A stretch of 34,367 nucleotides of DNA from a bacterium (GTDB lineage: Bacteria; Margulisbacteria; Marinamargulisbacteria; UBA817; JAQBTH01): positions 1 to 34,367 of the forward strand of contig JAQBTH010000014.1 of the NCBI GenBank assembly GCA_027623425.1. The letters run 5' to 3'. Below the pieces are notes generated by a model. It saw only the letters and a list, made by a program, of their open reading frames with translations. It did no database searches and was not told where the DNA came from. How positions within the stretch are numbered: position 1 is the first letter of the stretch; each line of letters begins with the position of its first letter. Shown in pieces: positions 21,099-32,300 of the stretch. The position numbers and the translations under genes are program-made.

Positions 21099-21934
21099 TC
21101 TTTTATGTCAATCGAACTGCGTTTTTGGTCTTTATCGATGTAATCCCAAATACGAGACTTTTGCTCCTTATAAAATTTTTCTTTTTTCGGTTCTTCTTTG
21201 ACTGCTTTTGGTTTGGCCTTCGGTTTTTTATCGGGGGCCTTTTTAACCTGTTTTTTAGGCGTGCCTGTTTTTGCTTCGCTTGGGTCTGCTTGAGGCGCCG
21301 CGTCCATATTCACGTCGATGCTAGATAGCGATTCGGATTTAATATCGATGTCGGCAAAACTCATCGCGGCTTCTGGAACTGGCGCATCGGCCAACTCGGC
21401 GACTAATGGCGTGGCCTCTGGAACCGGCGCATGGTCTGGGGCCACCCCGATTTCGAAGTCTGGCGTTGGGTCTGGCACCTGTGCGGGTGGGGGTGGCGGA
21501 ACTGGCGGCGCGACCGGTTTTGGAACTGGCGGCGCTGGTGCCACGCGACTAACAGTGTGCTTTACCACATCGTGGAGTGGGAACGCCGACAGTGGCGCCT
21601 CTTTTTGTTTGGTTTCTTGTGCTTTTAATCGGTCTAAAAACATATTTTGCATGCGCAACTTCTCATAGCCTCTTGGGGCATCTTTGGCCAAGTTCTTGGA
21701 CATTTTTTGCACTTTTCCATAGGCTGTATCGGCGTCATCAATGCGGTTTAACAGGGCTTGATAAAATTCCGATACGTCTTCTAACTCGCCGCGTTGCAAC
21801 TTGCCTTCTAATTCCAAGATCACTTCTTTCATTTGTTGAAAGGCTCTTGGCATTAGCATGTCGTCAAGCTGGCTCAACTCCTTTTCGGAGATTAGTTTTG
21901 GAACCTCAATTTTTTTTGGTCTATTTCGGTCCAT
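21095..21934 (-). CDS. Pro-rich / Lys-rich linker protein (279 aa)
   Basis: Helical N-terminus, APAPPVPKPVAPPVPPPPPAQVPDPTP linker, basic PKKQVKKAPDKKPKAKPKAVKEEPKKEK tail; SD AAGGGG. Confidence 0.85.
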   Translation of the reverse strand: MDRNRPKKIEVPKLISEKELSQLDDMLMPRAFQQMKEVILELEGKLQRGELEDVSEFYQALLNRIDDADTAYGKVQKMSKNLAKDAPRGYEKLRMQNMFLDRLKAQETKQKEAPLSAFPLHDVVKHTVSRVAPAPPVPKPVAPPVPPPPPAQVPDPTPDFEIGVAPDHAPVPEATPLVAELADAPVPEAAMSFADIDIKSESLSSIDVNMDAAPQADPSEAKTGTPKKQVKKAPDKKPKAKPKAVKEEPKKEKFYKEQKSRIWDYIDKDQKRSSIDIKE

Positions 21935-21942
21935 AGTACCCC

Positions 21943-22296
21943 TTATTCAGACTCTGGCTTTTTAATAATTTTTGCTGGCCCTTTTTTGGCATCTGCTTTG
22001 GGTTTAAAACTGGCTTTTTCTTTTAGTGAGCCGGAATAATCATGGCTAATTTTTTTAGACATGTCCTTCATCATGTTGGAATATTCGTTATTCACCGTGT
22101 CTACCGTTTCTTGCATATCCATCGTGCGCCTCTCGATTTGCGAGGTTAAATCGGTCATGCGCCCTTGCACATATTCTAAGAATTTGTGTTCCTGGCGACG
22201 GTTCTTGATCGCAAAATAGATTTTAGCAATATTGGAAATCGCAAGCCCAATGATAAAGGCAAACAAAAAATAGGTTATAAAACTTGAACTGAACAT
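21943..22296 (-). CDS. N-terminally membrane-anchored coiled-coil protein with basic tail (117 aa)
   Basis: SSFITYFLFAFIIGLAISNIAKIYFAI TM followed by charged helix; TAAGGAG SD. Confidence 0.85.
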   Translation of the reverse strand: MFSSSFITYFLFAFIIGLAISNIAKIYFAIKNRRQEHKFLEYVQGRMTDLTSQIERRTMDMQETVDTVNNEYSNMMKDMSKKISHDYSGSLKEKASFKPKADAKKGPAKIIKKPESE

Positions 22297-22300
22297 TACC

Positions 22301-23275
22301 TTACTCCTTATGGATATTATACTTTAATTTCCCTTTGCGAACACATTTTTTGCATTTTGGTGCCAGATTTTTTTGTATCATAGCCTCTACCATTTCAATA
22401 ATATGTTCAGCGACTTCTTGTTGCCTACCTGTTTGATTCTTTGCTGCCGCAGAAAAGCGCCTGAGAATGTTGATTAACACTCGGTAAGGCATTTGTTCTA
22501 GCAGCTGAACCAATCCTTTTGCTTCTTTTTGATTCACTAGATTTAGTAATAGCCGCTGTTCTAAAATACCCAGCTCCTTAGTGTATCGATCATATAAGCG
22601 CGGATCTAAAGCCATCGCATAGGCAATCTTTATGATCTTGGCAAATTCCGACTTGGATTTAACCCCCTCGTTTGGATTGCTAAATAGGGCTGCATGTTCG
22701 TTTAAAATTGTAGCGATCACACTTTGAAGACGCTCTGATTCTCGACTTAGGGCAAACAAATGTTGCTTGATCGCGTCCATACTGGAATCGTCTTTATCAA
22801 TTTCATCAAGCACCAACATATCAAGGTTGGGCATTACCGATTGCTGGGAAACATCTTCGATTAAAATGCCATCTATCATGCCGTATCGCGAGTCAATGCG
22901 TTGCGCGAGTTGCCGATAGTGGGTGTACTGATTTTCTCTTAATTCCAGCATAACCGTATAGCGTGAATCAAAGGGTAGATTTCGAATGATATCTACCATG
23001 CGTTCCATAGGAAAAATGGTGTTTTGGAATAAATACGATAACGCTTCTTCATGAATCACATCGTCGTGCACCAACCGTATTAAATCGTCTAATCGGATTT
23101 TGTAAATGAAGTTGGCCTGCATGATGATGTTGTTGGAAATGGTGCGAAAAAAGGCGCTCACTTCTTCCCCATCTTTTAGCTGCTCAGAATCGATCCAATC
23201 GATGTCGTTGTCTGCTAATTCGATAAGTAGTCCCATGTGTTTTTGTAACTGAGATTCGGTGATTTCGGTTTCCAT
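22301..23275 (-). CDS. Alpha-helical protein with C-terminal CxxC and basic tail (324 aa)
   Basis: Helical sequence ending NLAPKCKKCVRKGKLKYNIHKE; contiguous with operon. Confidence 0.85.
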   Translation of the reverse strand: METEITESQLQKHMGLLIELADNDIDWIDSEQLKDGEEVSAFFRTISNNIIMQANFIYKIRLDDLIRLVHDDVIHEEALSYLFQNTIFPMERMVDIIRNLPFDSRYTVMLELRENQYTHYRQLAQRIDSRYGMIDGILIEDVSQQSVMPNLDMLVLDEIDKDDSSMDAIKQHLFALSRESERLQSVIATILNEHAALFSNPNEGVKSKSEFAKIIKIAYAMALDPRLYDRYTKELGILEQRLLLNLVNQKEAKGLVQLLEQMPYRVLINILRRFSAAAKNQTGRQQEVAEHIIEMVEAMIQKNLAPKCKKCVRKGKLKYNIHKE

Positions 23276-23306
23276 ATTGTTTTACCCTTTAGCTTATCAT
23301 AATTGA

Positions 23307-26300
23307 TTAGGCTTTATACCCTGGTGGTGAATATCCTGATATACCAATCGGACGACGCATGATTTGGTCTCCCAAGGCTTCCATCTGCGAGTTAATCGTT
23401 TCAAGGAAGAATATGAAATCATCAATTTCGAATGGTTTTTCTTGGTAGTAGGTCGTGCCTGCAAACTGGGAATGGATATCGCGCAATTCGCGCACAAGTG
23501 ATTTTGAGGCTGAATCGCGGTACGGTTCGTGTCCGGAACTGGACTGTAGCGTCTGCCCTGTGCGAATCGTTTCCTCTAATTTAGCCGCATCAAGTCCTGT
23601 GGCTCTAAATATCTCTTTACTATTGGCTTTATCCAATTGAGCGGCTATGTGAACCCCTTGGTAATTGGCCACCGAGGACACAAATACTTTTCCATAAATA
23701 TCTGGTTTTTCATAGGTAAAGGGTTCCTCTGCTTTTGTTTCATCTAGCAGGCGTTGGTCCGCTGTTGGGGCTGCTGCAAGTAACCTATGAGAATATAACT
23801 GGTCAATCATAGTGGAAGTCTTTCCAATTGTATCGATCACCTCTTGGGTTTTTGCGGCATCTCCATCAACAGATTCATACCAACGGGCCTGCAACTTGGC
23901 TAAGCCCGAAAGCGCGTTCTTTGCCCACGTGAACACCTTTTTATCCACGGCTACTTTCTCTTCGTTGGTCATATCATTTCGGTTTTCTTTCTCGCCAAGG
24001 CTTAGGCGTAATGGCGACCCAAACCGTAATTGCGTGGTAAGCGCTCTTGTCATATTTTCGCTTAATTGACGGCCTTGCAACGCCACCAATTCGTCCATGG
24101 TTTCACCGCCCACAACCTTTTCCATTTCAAGGAAGGTGTCGACCATTAGATCCACGTCATCAACGTGCCACTCGCCGTTATCATCTTGATACGGTTCAAA
24201 GCCCATTCGGAAGTCATCAAAGCGTTGTTCCTCTGATACGTACTCGCGGCTGTAACGGCCCACATCCATTTTCATATGGGTACCATGCCCGATATAGCGC
24301 GGAATAATTTCTGATGTACCCGCGGTAACCCCAAAGGCAATTCCTCTTGCAACGCCATGCATAATGGCACTAAGCACTTGAGATGCGCGATGCCCTTCTC
24401 TGTCTTTTTTGGTTTGGGTTAACATTCCTTCTTCGCGCATGGTGTTGGTAAACAAGCGCGCATTAATGAACGCTTTGTCTTTTTTGCTTAATACATCACT
24501 TGATACGTGGGTTACATATTGCATGAGAGAGGCTTTTAATTTGGCGCCTTCCACACTTCTTGCACCACCAGAGTAGTCCATCATTTCAGATGTCATAAGT
24601 AGTAATTTGTGCTTTTCATCTTGTTTTTGCTCAGGGCGCAATTTGGGGTCATCATCAATGTGTTGCAGCAGCGCGACGAATAAATCTTGGCGTTGGGACG
24701 CGATATACTTGATGACGTCGGCGCGAACCGCTAGTTTGTCTTCGTTCTCAATATATCCGGTTGGGCTTGGCTTTGTCAGAATTGAGCGCACAAATTCAAG
24801 GTTATGCTTACGCTTTTCTTTTATCTTCGCGTCGTCACGTACAGGCTTGCTATCCGTATCATCGCCCTCTGCGCGTTTTAGCAGAGTCTCTAGTTCGGTT
24901 TTTAATTCCTCTACGCGCTCTAATTCTTTAGCGCCAAGCGGTTCGGTTCTATCGACTAAAGCGGCCATTTCACCTGTGATTTGAGTTGCCCTGACTTGGT
25001 CATCCTTTGTTAGCTTGTCAACGGACTTGCCCATCTTATCGAGATTTTCAAAGCCAGTAACACCACTCAATGGTTTCGCTTTAAGTTGTTCAAATAAACC
25101 TGGGCCATCTTCAGTTGCCCGTTTTTCCAAGGCCATGTCGGCGGGTATTTCATCCCATCTGGCATCGATAACCATTAATAATTCAAAGGCATTTTTATGT
25201 ATTAAATTAAGGTGTTTCTTCGTGTGTTGACCTCTCTCATTTTTAAACGTATCCATATATTGGACTAAATGATGGTAACGGCCTTTTTTACCATCTGCAT
25301 TTTCACTTAATACTTGATTCCAATACCCCCGATTCACCTCATTGCCTTTGGTGTATTCGGTCAGTAAATATTCGCGCCAGAAATCAGCTAACAATGGGTC
25401 GTTTACTAGTTCGGTATTATCCATTAACACGCCAACGCCACCCATGTCTTTTACCATTAAGGCCACTTCGTTAGACTGGCTAAAGTGACGGTGCATCATG
25501 GCCATGAATTGAGCAGGGAATATATCCATGTTCATATCTGTACGCTTGATTTGATTGTCCTCGAACGTGGCTTTTAAATCTGCGTTTATTAGTGCCTTTT
25601 TAGCGGCTGGCATATTTGCAAACTCATTCATTTTTCGGCGAATAATGGCTTGCACACCATCGCCTGTTCGGTCAGCGCTACGCTCTAAGCTATCTCTCCA
25701 TCCTTTAACTGGATTGAATCTATTGACGAACGATGCCCCAAGGTGGCCGGCTAGTGATGCGCCAGACATGCCTGCTGTAAGGAACTTCTCTACGAAGGTG
25801 CGCATGCGGTTGCCATCGGATGTGAAATACGACAGCCATTTATATGCATCGTCGCCTGTGTCCTCAAGGGCTTTGGCAAATAACACCATATCGGTGTGCA
25901 TTAAACGTTCCATAATAATCATTTTCTGAGCGTCATTAATATGAGGATTTTTCATAATTTCATTCATTCGCTTACGTTGCACGCCGCTGGTTTGCGTGCT
26001 TCCGCGCCAATTCGAGGGCTTCTCAAGCACATCATCGCGCCCTTGGCTCATGCCAGTAAGAATGTATTTCACGCTACTTTCAACTGCTTCATCATAGACG
26101 ATGAATCCGCTGCGTAAATTTTCTTGCTGCACGCCATCTAGTAATGGGCCCAATGCAGGGTTTTCACTGCGGGCATGCATGGCCATATCTCCGAAGTTGC
26201 GATCGCCCAATGATTTTCTTATTAACGTGAAGGCTTCTTTTTGCGCCTTTTTATCTATTGAACCATCGGGATTAGTAAAGCTGGCTTTGGCCATAATCGC

Positions 26301-29300
26301 ACCCATTCGTTTTAAGTCGTTGGCACTTTGTGGTAATTCAGGTAACTGTGTTAATAGTTTCGCCATCGTGGTGGCTAAACCGTTTCGTGCGGCGTCAAAG
26401 TCTTTGTCGATAACGCTACGCGTTTCACCTTCGCTGCGATTGAGTTGGCCTTCAATGTTTTGTGCCAGAACGGTTTCGCCTGTGGCTGCTGTTGGTGTTG
26501 CAGATGGCACATCTTCGATTGTGCGTTGGCGAAGTGCTAATTTATCCATCATCGCGTTTATGGCCGCCATCTTGGCAATGACGATCTTGTTTTTCTGACC
26601 TTTTAACTGGCCACGTTGCTCTTTAAATTGGATCTCAATTGTTTGGGCCAATTGCTGAACAAATCGAGCTTGTTTTTCCTCTGGTATTTCCGCCACAAGT
26701 TGGGCTAGTTTTGCGTTTTGAAGATCGACGGCTTCTTGCACACCCTTTTGATATACCGATAATGTGGTGCTACCTGAAAACACGCTCGCGGCAAACTCTT
26801 CGGCTTTGGCTTCGAACACCATGGCATCTCGGATGGTTAAGAATGTGGCTTCGTACTCGGTGCCTTTTGTTGCCACGCGCATTGCCGTTTGCACCCGACG
26901 TTGCATTTCACCTGAACTGGTTTCTAATACTTTTTTTACTACTGGTAAGAAACTGTTTTCTTGGCTTTCGGCAACCGAATCTTTAATCGCTTGGATACTA
27001 CCCTTAAACACGGTGATCTGTTCATCCGTGTATTTGCGAATTGGGGTTCCATCTTCGCCAGGAATCATTATGGCTTTTAATCCATTAAAATGGTCGTCTT
27101 TTAATTGATTTATATCCACATCTTCTGCAATTTCACCTTTATCATTAAGTAAGGCTACGCCGTTAAATGGGATGTCATTGGTCAGTGCGCCTATTAATAT
27201 GTGCGCATCTTGTGGGCTCATGTCGCCATAAAACTGGCGTTCTTGAAGCACTGCGTACGGCGTTTCTGCTTTAGCATGACGGGGCATGGTGGCCAATTCA
27301 TCTCTTGCGATCATACTTGTTGCTGCTTTTATAAATTCTGACCCGCTACTTACGGAATTCGGTAACGAGGATGGCTTCGTTTGCGCCATCTTACCTACCA
27401 TTCCTTCGATGAGTTTCTCAACGGCCACGGCGCTACGGTGCATTAACGATTCAGCATAAGCTGACCCTTTATAAGTGGGGTCGTTACTACGTAATGTTCG
27501 GTCTACATTTACCGCCATTGTATGAATGGCGGCCATTCCACGTATTTTCTCAATGGTCATGAATTGCGCTTCATTACTATTCGATAGCGCAGACATTTCA
27601 TGTGAATCCAAAGCGTCATCTGCTTTGTCTTGGCGATCCATTTCATCGCTAATCGCTTTAAGATACAGTTGTTGTTCGTCCTTGTCTTCAATGCCCAATA
27701 TAAAACGTGTCATCTCACCAATATTGGACTCTAGTAAGCCCACATCGCGTTGGCGTAGATTATTAATCATGATTGGCAGATTGTGCGCAGGGCCACGTTT
27801 GTTATTTAAGTCTGACATTTCAAACATTTTTCCGTCTGCCGGTCCAATGTGTTGGAAGGAATCGGCATCGCGACGCACTTCTTTTGTGTGGTGAAGCAAC
27901 GATTGCGTTTGGCGATTCATTTGCATGTATTCAGCGCGACTTAATCCATTTCGCTGATCTGCTAATTTGGGGTCTAATGTTTCTTTGTTCCACAGCATAC
28001 TGACAAATGGGATTGGCACTGGCACAAACGGCAAATGCAATCCGTTTTGCATGGATGTAAAGCGGTCACCAAATTGGAAGGCCATCATATTTTCTGCGTG
28101 TACTTTGGATTCATGGACTGCTATTTGACTTACGCGCGTGACATCAACCAAGCCTGTTTTAGGATTAATCGCATCTTTCGAACTGATATTGTATTTTCCT
28201 GTTAATACTATGTGATTGAGGAATAACAATAAATCGTCGTTACGTTTTAAACGTGTCTTGGTAAGACTGTCTTCATCCATGTCGCTACCTTGTGCACGGT
28301 CCGCTGATTTTTGTAGATTCTCGGCAAGTTTGGCGTCTGCGGTTACCTCGCCTAGCGTATCTGTGAAACTCTTTCTGCCTTCCACTGGAATTGGTGCGTC
28401 TGCCAAGCTGTTTAAATGCGCATTGGCCACATCTTGTTGTTGCAGTCGCAATGAAATGACCATACCCCGCTGTGCCGCCATGGTTTTAATGCCATTTAAT
28501 TGACCAATTTTCCGTTTATTTAATTCTTTATTCGTTCCTTCTAAATCTATTTTTGCAACGTTACTTGCTTCTACTAATGTTTTTAGGGCCTTTACGCTCG
28601 CATCATTTAGCGACATATCGCGAAGATCGATTCCCGTTATAAGATCCGTTAATTGCTGTTCATTCATGGCTTTTAAATGGTGGGTTAAGGCGCCTTTATT
28701 ACCCGCAAGCTTTAATACGGCCATATTGTTACTTACTTTCGTTAGTTCGTTTAATATGGTTGTGCTTGTGCCTTTAAATAACGGAGATGCGATTGCCGCA
28801 GCCGTTAATTTTGCAGCCTGGGCCATTTGTGTTGCATTGCCCAAGTGTTGGGTCATGTGAATGCCGATGGCTTGGGCCACAAAACCACGTTCTGTTTGTG
28901 CCGGTGAATTGGTGTCTCTTGTTAAGCGTTCTTTAGGCACACCGCAACACACTGCTAATAATTTTAAGCGATCATTGGAATTCATTTTCAACATGGCTTC
29001 CGCTGGTGTGCTGGCCTCACCGGATAACTGACCATAGTCTTGTAAATTTTTTAGTTCTATTTGAGCCAAACGCAGTTGTGCAAGCGTAAGATTACTCTTT
29101 TCTTTATATAGCGCGCGGTTATCGGTATCGCCTTGGAAATTAGAGGCTACCAATTGAGAACGCTGTGATAATCGATCTACCAATGGCATGCTATCAAACT
29201 TGCTTTGAAGATAATTCACCTTATCTTGCAACCCTTTTTCTGCTGCAATTGGGCTTGCGTTCATACCATCCATGAACCGCTCAGACACCTTGCTTTGTGC

Positions 29301-32300
29301 GGATGCATCAAGCTTATCGAAGTTGTCTATTAACAGTGTTGTGTGATTGGTTATTAAATTTAAAATTATTAACTCTTCATCTTCAGGGCTAATGCGGCCT
29401 AGCAAGTCATTTAGCACGTCAAAGTTGCGTGTTGTTTCATCAAGCAAGATGTTTCTGTGCTCAGGAGTAAGTTGATTTAATATAGTGCTTCTTGCATATT
29501 CACCATCACTATCTAATCGTTCACTATTAAAGAATGCGAGTGCACCGGCAGGGTTATTCTCGATTGCTGCGGCAAAGGCATATATAAACATGCCGCCCAC
29601 TTTTAATTCGTCTGGCTTTATAATTTGTTGTGAGTCCGGATCCCGCATACTAGCGACACCTTTGAAATACGCATCCAGGCTCTCTAAATCGAGTTGATTA
29701 TAGGCATATTCCATCACCATTTTAACAACGGAGGCATCTAACTTGCCCATTTGAGATAGGTTTCCAAATATGGCGCCTGTTAGTCTATTGGCAACATCTA
29801 AATCAAGACCAGGCTCGGTCATAATTTGGGTAATCGCATCAGGGTTCGCTCGACTTACGCTTACTAATAGCTGATTTAAGGCTGGGTCATTGGATGCGGC
29901 AAGTTGTTCTATCAATTCTGCAACAGAATCGGATGATGCCGCTTTTAGCAGCGTAATTTGTTCGGATTGATCGCCTGCAAATACGGTGACTTGTAGTATC
30001 GATGAGTCGGCACGAGACGCCTGAGCCACGAGCGCAATCATGGCACTTGGATTCATGTCTTTTTGTTGACTAAATAATTTTACCAATGCATCCTGGGTGA
30101 CAGATGGTCTGCCGTTTTGTGGTGAGAAATAGGCCTTTATTTTATTACTGTCAAACTCAGCTAGTTGGTTGGCTGTTAATTCTGGGTCTACCATCATCAT
30201 GGCGATTAAAAGATCCTGATTTCTGCTACTTGTACTTTGATTGATACCGATTAACAGATGAATTCGATCGTCTTTTGATAATGGTTTTATGGCTTCTACC
30301 AGTACCGATTGGCGTGTTTGAGCATCTTGAATGCCATTTACAAGTGTCTGCATGATTTCTGCAATTTTTGCATCTTCCTGGCCTGAGTTACCCAGTGATA
30401 GATTGTCATGTTTCACAAATGTATGTATCAACGCCCCTGACAGAAGTGTGCGTGAAGGAAACTTTTCACCCACTTCTGAATTCAGTGCCTGTAAAAATCG
30501 TGTTAGTGCCGCTGCGTCTTCTTTTAGATCGGTACCAGCAGAGCTGGCAACATAAGCATCAAACGCACCTTTTAAGCGTACATTTTTGCTTAAGAACTCG
30601 CTAAACCCTGGTGTTTGGGCAAGTTGCGTTTTTAATTCTGCATAATTCAACTTGCCTGCCATCGCTTGGCGAGATAGTTGTTGCATATAGAATGTGGCTG
30701 CTTTATTAAAGTTTTCTTCACCGCGGTACCATTTTGATTGTGCCAAGTCTGTATCTGATTTCGCGACTTCGGCTACCAGCTCGAATGCCGCACGTGCTTC
30801 AAGCGAATTAACTTGTAGTTTATCGCGCACCAATGTGGGCTCCAAGACACCGTTTGCATTTTTCTTCCACTCATAGTGTTCAAATGGCGTTTTCTTATCG
30901 GTAGTGCTCGCTGCAAAAAAGCCGCCCCAACTCTTATACCCTGGACTTAAATTCCAATTTCCAACTTTGGAACGGGTGTACCCCTCTTTAACCGTGGTTA
31001 GGTTCTGAATGGCACTCATTACTTTATCATAGGTTTTAACATCGGTACTTTTAAGTGTGCTTAGTAAACTTGCCGAGAATTTGGAATCTGCCGACACTAG
31101 CATTTGTGCTTTTACCTCTGCGGTTATGTCGTCGTTTTGTAAGGTTTGACTCATTGCGTCTTTTAAGTGGCCTTCTAATCGGTCCATTCCTGCATCGGCA
31201 CGGCTTTTGAAGGACGGGTCTTTTGGATCATTTAATTCGTGAAGCGCTTCTTTATTATCGCTAATGACGCGTTGCAACTGACCTAATTTCACTGCTGGTT
31301 CAGCGTTTGAATATTTAATTCGTAATAATTGAGCGCGAATGGAATCTGTTGTTTCAGATTTTTCACCTTTGCTAACCATACTAGACAGTGAATCAATCAC
31401 CTTTGCGATATCGGCTTGCGTTCCTGGTGGATTTGCGGCCACACCACGAATGTGGTCCACTGTTTTATTCATGAAGTGGTCGGCAGACATGCTGCCCGAT
31501 TTAAATGTACGCGTACCCGTGATAGACAATAGACTAGATGCATCTTTCACCAATTGTGCCGCATACGGATCTGTGGCCACATCAACCGCATCTGTACCTT
31601 TGATTGCTGAAATGGCAGCTGAGGCAACCACCCGTGAAAATTCGCGCATGTCATCTGAATAAAATGCCAAGCCCCGTGCATCGTTGACTTCTTTCATCAG
31701 CCCTACAATCACGTTGGTTCTGTCTGCGCCGGCTTTCGCTCCTTCGATTCGCGTTTTCATACTTTCTGCTAATTCGTCAACAGCAGCCACGTGAGCATCA
31801 CCTTTAATGCGTGCTGATTCAGTTGGGCTAATGCGTTCTAATGTTTGAACTAGATCGTTCATTGCAACATCAATTACCGCTGGTGAGGCCACCCTTGAAA
31901 GTTGTTTCAGCGCATCTAGGTGCTTTTCTAATTCTTTGTACGCCGGGGACGCAAGATCTGCATCAGACGCATTCATTAAAAAGGATTTTGCGCCACTGAT
32001 TAGTGTGTCAGATGTGTTTTTCATAATCTGAAGTTGTGCATGCACCGCTTCTGGTGGCATAGTTGAGGAGCTGGACAGGTGATGTAGTTCTCGGATCGTG
32101 GGTGCAATGTCGCCTTCAAAATGAGCACGAATATCTGATGGTAGTGCCATGACCATGGCCCGTTTTAGATCTGAATCTGGGCTTGCCGCGTCAGACGCAA
32201 ATGCGAGAATGCGGAAGTCGCCGTTCTCGCGAATCTCGCTGATAGTGGCGGGAACGAACTGAGGGTTTTGTTCTAGGAAACCGGCTAGGTTCTTTCCTAA

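Noticed and set aside
26101-26598. Plus-strand 165-aa ORF and other plus-strand ORFs within the giants (e.g. 33112-33642, 10501-10788)
   Set aside because: Antisense to strongly supported coding sequence; composition is what a reverse-complemented helical CDS gives
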